Origin: Rhodospirillum sp.
GTDB lineage: Bacteria > Pseudomonadota > Alphaproteobacteria > Rhodospirillales > Rhodospirillaceae
Assembly (NCBI GenBank): GCA_021741145.1
Contig: JAIOYK010000011.1
Location: forward strand, 1 to 64,000
DNA: 64,000 nucleotides
Direction: 5' to 3'
In this document: piece after piece, positions 53,702 to 62,084 of the stretch
Position numbering within the stretch: the stretch's first letter is position 1
Layout of the letters: each line of letters begins with the position of its first letter
Notes under the pieces: model-generated
Told to the model about the DNA's origin: nothing
What the model saw: only the letters and a program-made list of their open reading frames with translations
Database searches by the model: none
Program-made: the position numbers and the translations under genes

Positions 53702-54247
53702 ATGTCCTGGTACTGCGACGTGGCGCCGGGGCATCCGGAACATGGCCCCTACCACGATACTGAATATGGCTTTCCCACCCGGGACGAGACGGTGCTGTTC
53801 GAGCGCCTCTGCCTGGAAGTTTTTCAGGCTGGCCTATCTTGGCTTCTGATTCTCAAGCGCCGCCCTGGTCTGAACGCGGCCTTCGATGGTTTTAACGTGG
53901 ACACCGTCGCGGCTTATGGGGAGGCGGATATAACCCGTTTGCTGGGAGATGCCCGGATCATCCGCAACCGGTTGAAGGTCAACGCCATCATCCATAACGC
54001 CCAGGTCCTCCAGGGCCTGCGTGCAAGCCATGGCGGTTTCGCCCATTGGATTGACGTCCATGCTCCCCGGGACTTGGAGGATTGGGTAAAACTGTTTCGG
54101 AAAACCTTCCGTTTTACCGGCAAGGAAGTGGTCAACGAATTCCTGATGAGCACCGGAACTCTGCCGGGCGCCCACCGCGCCGACTGTCCGGTCATGGTCC
54201 GCATCGCCGCGGTCCGGGCCGACGCGTCTTCCTCCATCCCCTCGTGA
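53702..54247 (+). CDS. tag: DNA-3-methyladenine glycosylase I
   Basis: YHDTEYGFPTRDETVLFERLCLEVFQAGLSWLLILKRRPGLNAAFDGFN...LLGDARIIRNRLKVNAIIHNAQ. Confidence 0.95.
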   Translation: MSWYCDVAPGHPEHGPYHDTEYGFPTRDETVLFERLCLEVFQAGLSWLLILKRRPGLNAAFDGFNVDTVAAYGEADITRLLGDARIIRNRLKVNAIIHNAQVLQGLRASHGGFAHWIDVHAPRDLEDWVKLFRKTFRFTGKEVVNEFLMSTGTLPGAHRADCPVMVRIAAVRADASSSIPS

Positions 54248-54252
54248 TCCTG

Positions 54253-54750
54253 ATGACTGTCCGTTCCCCCGTGACCCTGACCCGATCCACGTTCACCGCC
54301 ATGGATCTTTTGGCCGAGGCTCTCGTCACCCGGCTGGAGCCGGGCGACGTGGTTCTCCTGGAGGGTCCCGTTGGCATGGGGAAAACCTATTTCGTGAAGG
54401 CCGCGGCGCGGGCGCTCGGTTCCGAGGATGGGGTCACCAGTCCCACCTATGCCTTGGCCCAGGTCTATCAGGGTCGGGATGTGAATATTCTCCACGTGGA
54501 TGCCTATCGCCTCTCGGGAATGCGGGAGTATCTGGATATGGGCATGGAGGCCTATTTCGAGGATGGGATTGTTTTGGTGGAATGGGGGGATACCATCCGG
54601 GGCGCCCATGAAGATCCCCTGACCCTGCGCATCGCCCAGGCGTCCACCGGGTCCGAAGCCCGGACCGTGACCCTGGAATGGGAAACCGGACCCTGGGATG
54701 ACAAGATCACCGCGCTTCTGGCCGACCTCGGAGAGGGGCCCGCGCCATGA
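54253..54750 (+). CDS. tsaE: tRNA t6A biosynthesis ATPase TsaE
   Basis: Walker A VLLEGPVGMGKTYFVKAAARALG; SPTYALAQVYQG; LHVDAYRLSGMREYLDMGMEAYFEDGIVLVEWGD. Confidence 0.94.
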   Translation: MTVRSPVTLTRSTFTAMDLLAEALVTRLEPGDVVLLEGPVGMGKTYFVKAAARALGSEDGVTSPTYALAQVYQGRDVNILHVDAYRLSGMREYLDMGMEAYFEDGIVLVEWGDTIRGAHEDPLTLRIAQASTGSEARTVTLEWETGPWDDKITALLADLGEGPAP

Positions 54751-55424
54751 CCCTGGCCCTGTGCATCGACACCAGCGACGGCCACTCCCATGTGGTTCTT
54801 GGGGACGAGGGCGGAGTCCGTGCCACCCAGGATCGGGGGCGGGACATGGACACCGCGGTCTTCTTGCCCCAGGCGGTTCGGGATGTGCTGACCGAAGCCG
54901 AACGGGACCTGGCGGACATTGATCTGATCGCGGTGAACATCGGCCCGGGTGGCCTGAGCGCCACCCGTTGCGGGGTCTCCTTCGCCAATGCCCTGTCCTT
55001 CGCCCTGGGGCGGCCCATCCTTGGGGTCGACCATCTGACCCTTCTGGGGCGCCGGGCCCAGGCCGTGACGTCAGGAGCGGTGGTCTGTCTGAAGCGAGCG
55101 GCCAACGCCCACGCCTATGTGGGTCTTTACGACGGCCGGTCCCTGTCCCATCTGGTCTTTGGTCCGGCCCGCGCCGCGGTCAGCCATGTTCTGGACAAGG
55201 CCGGGGAGGGGGCGATCTTGTCCGGGGATGTTCAGGCGTTGAAGGACCCGGCGCTGACGGCCCGGGCTCCGACACTGGGGGAGGGGGAGAGTGCCCTCGC
55301 GCCGCGTCTGCTCCAACTCGCCCTGGAGGGCCAGGACAGGGCGGGACGGGAGCCGGTCGAACCCTTGAATGAATTGGATGCCCGCTTCACGCGCCTCGAA
55401 CAAGCGAAGTGTAACCAGAGATGA
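54747..55424 (+). CDS. tsaB: tRNA t6A complex dimerization subunit TsaB
   Basis: LCIDTSDGHSHVVLGDEG...DLADIDLIAVNIGPGGLSATRCGVSFANALSFALGRPILGVDHLTLL. Confidence 0.92.
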   Translation: MTLALCIDTSDGHSHVVLGDEGGVRATQDRGRDMDTAVFLPQAVRDVLTEAERDLADIDLIAVNIGPGGLSATRCGVSFANALSFALGRPILGVDHLTLLGRRAQAVTSGAVVCLKRAANAHAYVGLYDGRSLSHLVFGPARAAVSHVLDKAGEGAILSGDVQALKDPALTARAPTLGEGESALAPRLLQLALEGQDRAGREPVEPLNELDARFTRLEQAKCNQR

Positions 55425-56038
55425 CAGCCATGGCTGATAGCGTAAAAAGACCCCGGATCGAAAATGTCGTCGCCTGCTTAAGGGAAGGGGGGGTGGTGTT
55501 GGTACCCACGGATACGGTCTATGGCCTAGCCGTGTCGCCGGACCACCCGGATGCGGTGGAACGCCTGTTCGCCTTGAAGCGTCGCCCCTTCCACCGAAAC
55601 CTTCCGGTAATGGTAGCCGATTTAGACGCGCTCGCGCCCCTGGGGTTGGAGCGCACGGCGGCCATGGATCGTCTGGCGGCCTCTCCCTTCGTTCCGGGGG
55701 CCCTGACCTTGGCGGTGGGTTTTTCCGGCGCCCCCCGCCCAGCTTGGTTGATGGGGCGGGACGAAGTGGCCTTCCGTATCCCGAACCACCCCTTCCTTCT
55801 GGACCTATTGCGGGTGATGGGACCGCTCCTTGTAACCAGCGCCAACGGTCATGGACTGGTGACCCCCGAACGGGTGGATAACATTCTGCCCCAGTTGTCC
55901 GGCGCGCCGGATCTGGTGATTGATGGTGGCAAGCTGAGCGGAGATCCCTCGACCCTAGTGAATTGCCGGGTGGATCCACCCCGGGTGGAACGGGAAGGCG
56001 TGATCCCCGAAAAGACGATCCGGGAACTTTTGGCATGA
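55421..56038 (+). CDS. tsaC: L-threonylcarbamoyladenylate synthase (Sua5/YrdC family)
   Basis: LREGGVVLVPTDTVYGLAVSPDHPDAVERLFALKRRPFHRNLPVMVADL...FRIPNHPFLLDLLRVMGPLLVTSANGHG. Confidence 0.94.
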   Translation: MTAMADSVKRPRIENVVACLREGGVVLVPTDTVYGLAVSPDHPDAVERLFALKRRPFHRNLPVMVADLDALAPLGLERTAAMDRLAASPFVPGALTLAVGFSGAPRPAWLMGRDEVAFRIPNHPFLLDLLRVMGPLLVTSANGHGLVTPERVDNILPQLSGAPDLVIDGGKLSGDPSTLVNCRVDPPRVEREGVIPEKTIRELLA

Positions 56039-57078
56039 CCGCCTTCGCTCAACACTTGGTTGATAGACACCTGGGCGGGGGATCCGATGGTGGCGTGATC
56101 CTGGGGGTGGAATCCTCCTGTGACGATACCGCCGTGGCCCTTGTGACCGCCAAGGGGGAGGTCTTGGCCTCCCGCAAGGCGACACAGGAGGACATTCACG
56201 CGGAATTTGGCGGCGTCTATCCGGAGTTCGCCAGCCGCGCCCATGTGAAATCCATCATCCCCGCGGTCGAGGGGACCTTCAAGGATGCCGGGATTTCACC
56301 CCGGGACCTGCGGGCCATCGGTGTAACCCGGGGACCGGGGCTGGTTGGCTCTCTGTTGGTGGGAATCAACACCGCCGCGGGACTGGGATTGGTCTGGGAT
56401 AAACCGGTGATCGGCGTCAACCATTTGCGCGGCCATTTACGCAGCGCCGATCTGGAAGAGGCGCGGATCACCTATCCGGCCCTGATCTTCCTGGTTTCCG
56501 GCGGCCATACGGTGTTGGCCCATATGCGGTCCCCCACGGATATCCGGATCGTGGGGACGACCCGGGACGATTCCGTCGGCGAGGCCTACGACAAGGTGGC
56601 CCGTATGCTTGGCCTCGGCTATCCAGGCGGACCGGAGATCGACCGACGCGCCAAGGAAGGGACTCCCACTCTGCGCTTTCCCCGTCCCCTGATCCGGGAG
56701 GGGCTGGAGTTCTCCTGGTCGGGGCTGAAGGCCGCCGTGGGGCGCCACGTGGACCAGAATGGCCCGGAACCGGTGAATGATCTCGCCGCGTCCTTTGTCC
56801 GGGCGGTGCTGGATGTGGTGGAAGCGAAATGCCGCAAGGCCCTCGAGGAGTACCCCGTCACCTGTTTGGCGGTGGTGGGCGGCGTGGCGGCAAGTCCGCA
56901 GATCCGGGACTCCCTGGGAAGCCTTTGCGCCGAGAAGGGCGTGGTGCTTTGTTTGCCACCCCTGAAGTGGTCAACGGACAACGCCGCGATGATCGCCCTG
57001 GCCGCCTGGGACTACTTAGCGCATGGCATCCTGCCGCCCCTGGTCGCCCAGGCGCGGTTGTCCATCGAGGTGTTCTGA
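56035..57078 (+). CDS. tsaD: tRNA t6A transferase TsaD
   Basis: VILGVESSCDDTAVALVTAKGEVLASRKATQEDIHAEFGGVYPEFASRAHVKSI; GVNHLRGHLRSA...FLVSGGHTVL. ATG at 56035. Confidence 0.96.
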   Translation: MTAFAQHLVDRHLGGGSDGGVILGVESSCDDTAVALVTAKGEVLASRKATQEDIHAEFGGVYPEFASRAHVKSIIPAVEGTFKDAGISPRDLRAIGVTRGPGLVGSLLVGINTAAGLGLVWDKPVIGVNHLRGHLRSADLEEARITYPALIFLVSGGHTVLAHMRSPTDIRIVGTTRDDSVGEAYDKVARMLGLGYPGGPEIDRRAKEGTPTLRFPRPLIREGLEFSWSGLKAAVGRHVDQNGPEPVNDLAASFVRAVLDVVEAKCRKALEEYPVTCLAVVGGVAASPQIRDSLGSLCAEKGVVLCLPPLKWSTDNAAMIALAAWDYLAHGILPPLVAQARLSIEVF

Positions 57079-57450
57079 CATTGGCGTCACACAATCCGGC
57101 GTGGACTGTCGCGGAGGGTCGGATATGGGACAAATGCCTTGGGTGTCCTGTTCCGTGCACATGTTGTTTAGATGGGTCGCCCATTCGGTCAAGCCGAAGA
57201 GCTCCCTGTCTTCCGGTCTCCGTCCAGGGCGCGTGATCCGCTTCGTTGTATTCAGGAACTCTTTGATTTCCACTTGGCAGGACAGACAAGGGGTGCCGAC
57301 CAGCTGTTCCAGGTCTCGGGCAACGGCATGGGCTTTTTCTATTTCATGCCCAAAGTCAGACGCCGTTGGCGAATGGTCCGCGGTGGAACAGACTTCCACC
57401 ATGCGGGATAGTAGACATTGAACCGGACACGCTTGGGTTTTTATGCCCAT
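57016..57450 (-). CDS. hypothetical Cys-containing protein (up to 144 aa)
   Basis: ORF between tsaD and the AT-rich spacer, containing EIEKAHAVARDLEQLVGTPCLSCQVEIKEFLNTTKR. It overlaps the tsaD 3' end and a competing + strand ORF exists. Confidence 0.35.
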   Translation of the reverse strand: MGIKTQACPVQCLLSRMVEVCSTADHSPTASDFGHEIEKAHAVARDLEQLVGTPCLSCQVEIKEFLNTTKRITRPGRRPEDRELFGLTEWATHLNNMCTEQDTQGICPISDPPRQSTPDCVTPMSEHLDGQPRLGDQGRQDAMR

Positions 57451-57749
57451 GACTTCGCCTCCCTTTTTGCCAGCAATTTATCCCTTTCTGGGAAGGGCTC
57501 TGGACCGTGCCAGGGATGGACGAAGGTGTACAGTCAATCCGTCCAATCCGGGCAGGACACCCTTCCCCGCTCGGCTCGCGAGGGACTTGATAACTGACTA
57601 ACACCCTTTCTTATTAACAGTTCCATGAAATTCGTCAATTTCTCCATTTTGTTAAAATTCTCTTAAATTACTTTATGTTAGATTGGCGCGTGTCGCGCAT
57701 TTGGCCGTAACCGAGCGGTAAATAAGTAGTCGATTGAAACGGCTGCACT

Positions 57750-58127
57750 TTAAAGTTCCTGTGGATTGTCGATCGCCCGTTGACGGGCTTCCCTCTCGCG
57801 GTGGCGCAGCCACCGGCTACCCTGTCCTCGCAGTCTGGCGACCAGCCCGTCGAGCGCTTCGGCGATGGGACGTTCCCGGTGAGAAAGAAGGACATCGCAC
57901 TCGAGTCGTCTCAACAGGGCGGAGGTGATGGCGTCCGTCTGTTCGGCGAAAACAAATTGGCACGTCCCCAGCAGACGCAGATGGGCCTCCGTATCATTCG
58001 GGTCCATCTCCGGAGCTTGGATCAGATGAGAGCCTTCCTCGGAGATTTCATGTATCACCAGACGGGGTGCGGACAAAGGGGGGGCGTTCACATGGGCAAG
58101 GTCGGTGGTGGCGAAAGCAACACGCAT
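57750..58127 (-). CDS. NifX/NifB C-terminal-like (dinitrogenase iron-molybdenum cofactor-binding fold) protein
   Basis: MRVAFATTDLAHVNAPPLSAPRLVIHEISEEGSHLIQAPEM...DAITSALLRRLECDVLLSHRERPIAEALDGLVARL matches the NifX-like pattern. Confidence 0.65.
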   Translation of the reverse strand: MRVAFATTDLAHVNAPPLSAPRLVIHEISEEGSHLIQAPEMDPNDTEAHLRLLGTCQFVFAEQTDAITSALLRRLECDVLLSHRERPIAEALDGLVARLRGQGSRWLRHREREARQRAIDNPQEL

Positions 58128-58232
58128 GGGTGGGGTCCTCCCGAGGGCTAAAGGATGGCCGAGGGTTTGAGTCGGCGAAGGCGGAGGGCGGCCCCCGGGG
58201 GGAGGGAAACGACAGGGGTCGCCGGAATATCC

Positions 58233-58436
58233 CTATTTTCCGACCATCACATCCGAGGATTTGATGAGGACGGTGACCGAGTCTCCGACCTTCAGGTCCA
58301 GATCCTTCACCGCTTCGTCGGTGATGGAGGACGTAACGGTCTGTCCCCCAACATCGATTTTTACCGAGGCGTTCACCGGTCCTTCGATCACGGCTTTGAC
58401 GGTTCCGGTGAGTTGGTTGCGAGTGCTCAGCTTCAT
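58233..58436 (-). CDS. mop: molbindin (Mop; single TOBE domain molybdate-binding protein)
   Basis: MKLSTRNQLTGTVKAVIEGPVNASVKIDVGGQTVTSSITDEAVKDLDLKVGDSVTVLIKSSDVMVGK. Confidence 0.93.
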   Translation of the reverse strand: MKLSTRNQLTGTVKAVIEGPVNASVKIDVGGQTVTSSITDEAVKDLDLKVGDSVTVLIKSSDVMVGK

Positions 58437-58625
58437 AGTGATCGTCCCTTATTTTACGGTCCGCCACTTTCAACGGGACCGTCGCGACAGAGATAGTAGT
58501 CTTATGCGAATGCGGACTGCTGCAAAAATATGCATAACGAACCTCGCCGAAAATGCGAGGTCTGTCAATCGCTGTGTTGTGTTCAGGGATGCATAGGTGA
58601 GGGGTGGGTCCGACTCTTGGGAGGG

Positions 58626-59054
58626 TTACCCGGTGTCACCATCTTCTTCCGCGTCCTTTTCCTCGATGAAGCGGCATTCGGGGGCGTCCGGATCACCTTT
58701 GGGGGCGCTTTCGTTGGACAGGGATTGCAGCAGGGCGATTTCGTCTCCGGCGGCATTCAAGGTCTTGCGTTCCAGTTCCCGGTACGTTGTTAGGACGGTT
58801 TCGCCCATTTCAGTCAACCGTGCCCCCCCTCCCTTAGCTCCGCCGAAGGAGGTGGCGACCAGGGGGCTTTGGAAGGCTCGGTTCAATTCGTCGAGCATGG
58901 CCCAGGCCTTGCGGTAGGACAGGCCGTTGGTTCGCGCCGCCGCCGAAATGGAGCCCGTTTCCTTCAGGGTTTCCAATAAGTCGGCTTTCCCGGGGCCAAG
59001 AATGGCGAAACCGCAGAGCTTCAAACGCAGGCGCAAACGTCCATGCGACGGCAT
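58626..59054 (-). CDS. ModE-type HTH regulator lacking C-terminal molybdate-binding domains
   Basis: LLETLKETGSISAAARTNGLSYRKAWAMLDELNRAFQSPLVATSFGGAKGGGARLTEMGETVLTTYRELE. ATG at 59054 with a good SD; the track start is TTG at 59090. Confidence 0.85.
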   Translation of the reverse strand: MPSHGRLRLRLKLCGFAILGPGKADLLETLKETGSISAAARTNGLSYRKAWAMLDELNRAFQSPLVATSFGGAKGGGARLTEMGETVLTTYRELERKTLNAAGDEIALLQSLSNESAPKGDPDAPECRFIEEKDAEEDGDTG

Positions 59055-59108
59055 TGTCCCATTCCCTTTCTCAATTTCCGTTCCGTCCAACCCTCATTCC
59101 GGTGGGCA

Positions 59109-60497
59109 CTACCCTTGGAACACGCCCCTCAGGCTGGCGTCGAGAAGTTCCGTGGACGCCAGGATCTTATCGATCTCTCCTCCCTTCACGGACCCCCGTT
59201 TTTTCATGGATTGGATGGTCTCCACCAGACCGGAAATGGCTTTGACACCTTTTTCCTGCTGGAAGGGTCCCTCGAAGAAGGGGCGACCGTACCCTTTCTT
59301 GTTCCATAGGCCGTCGAGGATCAACAGGGCCTCTCCAAAGGAAAGGTCGACATTCTCGTCGTCGGTATCGCCACGCATGACCGGATTGTCTTCGGTCATG
59401 CGCAGGGCTTTCACCATATCGGCCAAGGTGATGTATTCCATGTAGCGCGAGGTCAGCTTGGCCACATGCTGGTATCTGGCGGCCCTTTCCGCTCCCTTGA
59501 AGAAGCGGGTGGTTGAACAAGCCCGCCCGATAGCGTCCACCAGTTCGGTCGGCCGTTCCAAGAGTTCCTCGAAATGCTTGCCGAGAACATGGCGGACCAC
59601 GGCGATATCGGTTTCGAAACGCCGTCCCTTCAACCGTTGCTTGCCCTGCTTGGTCCGGGTCGCGTTCATCCGATCGGTGACATCGCGGATTTCCCAGGAT
59701 CCGATGGCGCGGATGGTCGAGGCGCTTTTGACTGTTACGATATAAGGACCCAGGTCCCGGAATTGCTCCACGACCCGAAAGGAGTCGGCGATGGCATTCA
59801 CGTAGTCCGGTTCCCATTCTGTGACTTCGATGAACTCCTTGCCCATGGCTTGGCGGAGGGCATGCAGGGCATGGGGTCTGAGGTGGGAGAAGGCCTTTAG
59901 GTGCTCCAACTCCATGCCGAAGATGATTTCCTCGAACCGATTGCCAAAGGCCTCGCGAAGTAGGTCCAGGCGCAGGGCGTCGAATTCGGCGATGATGCGC
60001 AGCTTGGGCAAGTCCTTCAAGCCGCCAAGGGCGTCACCCACTTTTTCCAGGGCGAGCTCATTGCCCGCGAACATATGCTCCGCGGCGATAGCCACCAGGG
60101 CTTCCTCCACATCGTCCATGGACATCCCGCAGCAGGCTGTTTCCAAGCCGTTCTTGCCATGGGCGATGGGATTGCCGTCCAAATCCCGCAGAATCACCAA
60201 TCCGGCTTTCCAGGCGGCCTGGAAGACGGACCAGCCCCGTTCGGTCCGGTCGGGGTCCGACAGGGCTTCATCCACCGACACGGTCTGGAGGAGATGGGAT
60301 TCTCGTGGCATCACCAGGGATTCGATGGTCTGGATGCGCGGGTAGAGGCGGTGGATGGCCCTATTCAGTCGTCGACGGGTGGACCGGGGCCCTAGGGCGG
60401 CAAGGCCTCGGCCCATGCCCTGAAGGAAAGAGGGCAGGGCCGCGACGATCTCTCCATCCCCCAATTTCTCGCCAATCACCGTCATCCGTGTCGTCAT
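59109..60497 (-). CDS. uncharacterised protein (462 aa)
   Basis: Long ORF just upstream of the ModE-like gene on the same strand. No recognised domain by eye. Confidence 0.75.
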   Translation of the reverse strand: MTTRMTVIGEKLGDGEIVAALPSFLQGMGRGLAALGPRSTRRRLNRAIHRLYPRIQTIESLVMPRESHLLQTVSVDEALSDPDRTERGWSVFQAAWKAGLVILRDLDGNPIAHGKNGLETACCGMSMDDVEEALVAIAAEHMFAGNELALEKVGDALGGLKDLPKLRIIAEFDALRLDLLREAFGNRFEEIIFGMELEHLKAFSHLRPHALHALRQAMGKEFIEVTEWEPDYVNAIADSFRVVEQFRDLGPYIVTVKSASTIRAIGSWEIRDVTDRMNATRTKQGKQRLKGRRFETDIAVVRHVLGKHFEELLERPTELVDAIGRACSTTRFFKGAERAARYQHVAKLTSRYMEYITLADMVKALRMTEDNPVMRGDTDDENVDLSFGEALLILDGLWNKKGYGRPFFEGPFQQEKGVKAISGLVETIQSMKKRGSVKGGEIDKILASTELLDASLRGVFQG

Positions 60498-60638
60498 GGG
60501 GCCTAACGTCTTTCCAATTCTGATCCGTTTGATTTCGCCTCGATTGGCTCGAATGCCCTCAAAATACCCCCTTTTCTCTGGGGGAGGCGATAGGGAATCC
60601 CGCGCCTTCCGGTCGATCCTCCCCGCGAACCCGATAAG

Positions 60639-60681
60639 TTGACGTTTACGTAAACGTTATTTATTGACGTTAACGTAAACG
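60639..60681. promoter_or_regulatory. tandem palindromic operator upstream of the acyl-CoA dehydrogenase (LiuR-like motif)
   Basis: TTGACGTTTACGTAAACG (60639-60656) and TTGACGTTAACGTAAACG (60664-60681), 17/18 identical. The first includes the perfect 16-bp palindrome ACGTTTACGTAAACGT. Confidence 0.65.
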
Positions 60682-60876
60682 GCAGATAAGGTAACATTGT
60701 TCGCAAGGGAGGAGCGGACAAGTCACTCGCGATGAAAGCGCTCCGAAAAGGGGTGGCGGTGGCTTGTCCTTTTTTCCGAGCTTCGCCAAATAGGTTCCAT
60801 CAAAAAGCCTCGCTTGGATGAATCCCGAGGGGAAAATCGGGAACGGGCTGGGGTCAAGACGTCCAGGGAGGTTTCC

Positions 60877-62043
60877 GTGTTCGATTATCCGTCGTTGAAT
60901 TTCGACCTCGGCGAGACCGCCGAGATGCTGCGCGACAGCGTGCGTTCCTTCGCCGAGGCCGAGATCGCTCCCCGGGCCGCGGATATTGATCGGGACAATG
61001 ACTTTCCCGCCGATCTCTGGCGCAAGATGGGCGACATGGGCCTGTTGGGCGTGACGGTGGAGGAGGAATTCGGGGGCTCGGCCATGGGCTACTTGGAGCA
61101 CACCATCGCCATGCAGGAGATCAGCCGCGCTTCGGCCAGCGTGGGGCTCAGCTACGGCGCGCACTCCAACCTTTGCGTCAACCAGATCCGCCGCAATGGC
61201 ACCGATGCGCAGAAGCGCGAATATCTGCCCAAACTGGTCACCGGCGAGCATGTGGGCGCGTTGGCCATGAGTGAGCCAGGCTCCGGCTCCGATGTGGTGT
61301 CCATGCGCACCCGTGCCGAGAAGAAGGGCGACCGCTATATCCTCAACGGCAACAAGATGTGGATCACCAATGGCCCCAATGCCGATGTGATGGTGATCTA
61401 CGCCAAGACTTCACCCGAGGCGGGATCCAGGGGGATCACCACCTTCCTGGTGGAAAAGGGCTTCAAGGGGTTCTCCACGGCGCAGAAGCTGGACAAGCTG
61501 GGCATGCGCGGCTCCAATACCTGCGAGTTGGTTTTCGAGGATTGCGAGGTCCCCGAGGAAAACGTGTTGGGCAAGGTGGACGGCGGCGTCCGGGTGTTGA
61601 TGAGTGGCCTGGACTATGAACGTCTGGTCCTCTCCGGTGGCCCGCTCGGCATCATGGATGCCTGCATGGACGTGGTCCTGCCCTATGTCCACGAGCGCAG
61701 CCAGTTCGGCCAACCCATCGGCTCCTTCCAGCTGATGCAGGGCAAGCTGGCGGACATGTATTCCACCATGAACGCTTGCAAGGCCTATGTTTACGCCGTG
61801 GCCAAGGCTTGCGACCGGGGGGAAACCACCCGCAAGGACGCCGCGGGCGCGATCCTCTATTCCGCGGAAAAGGCCACTTGGATGGCGTTGGAGGCCATTC
61901 AGTGCCTTGGCGGCAATGGCTATATCAACGAGTATCCCACGGGGCGGCTGCTGCGCGACGCCAAGCTCTATGAGATTGGCGCGGGCACCAGCGAAATTCG
62001 CCGGATGCTCATTGGCCGTGAACTGTTTGGCGAGACGGCCTGA
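60877..62043 (+). CDS. isovaleryl-CoA dehydrogenase-type acyl-CoA dehydrogenase (probable GTG start)
   Basis: [70 protein letters not shown]...[42 protein letters not shown]. Confidence 0.92.
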   Translation: MFDYPSLNFDLGETAEMLRDSVRSFAEAEIAPRAADIDRDNDFPADLWRKMGDMGLLGVTVEEEFGGSAMGYLEHTIAMQEISRASASVGLSYGAHSNLCVNQIRRNGTDAQKREYLPKLVTGEHVGALAMSEPGSGSDVVSMRTRAEKKGDRYILNGNKMWITNGPNADVMVIYAKTSPEAGSRGITTFLVEKGFKGFSTAQKLDKLGMRGSNTCELVFEDCEVPEENVLGKVDGGVRVLMSGLDYERLVLSGGPLGIMDACMDVVLPYVHERSQFGQPIGSFQLMQGKLADMYSTMNACKAYVYAVAKACDRGETTRKDAAGAILYSAEKATWMALEAIQCLGGNGYINEYPTGRLLRDAKLYEIGAGTSEIRRMLIGRELFGETA

Positions 62044-62084
62044 CGCCCGGCGAACCCATTCCGATCAAGGAGAGAGGTTCCACA

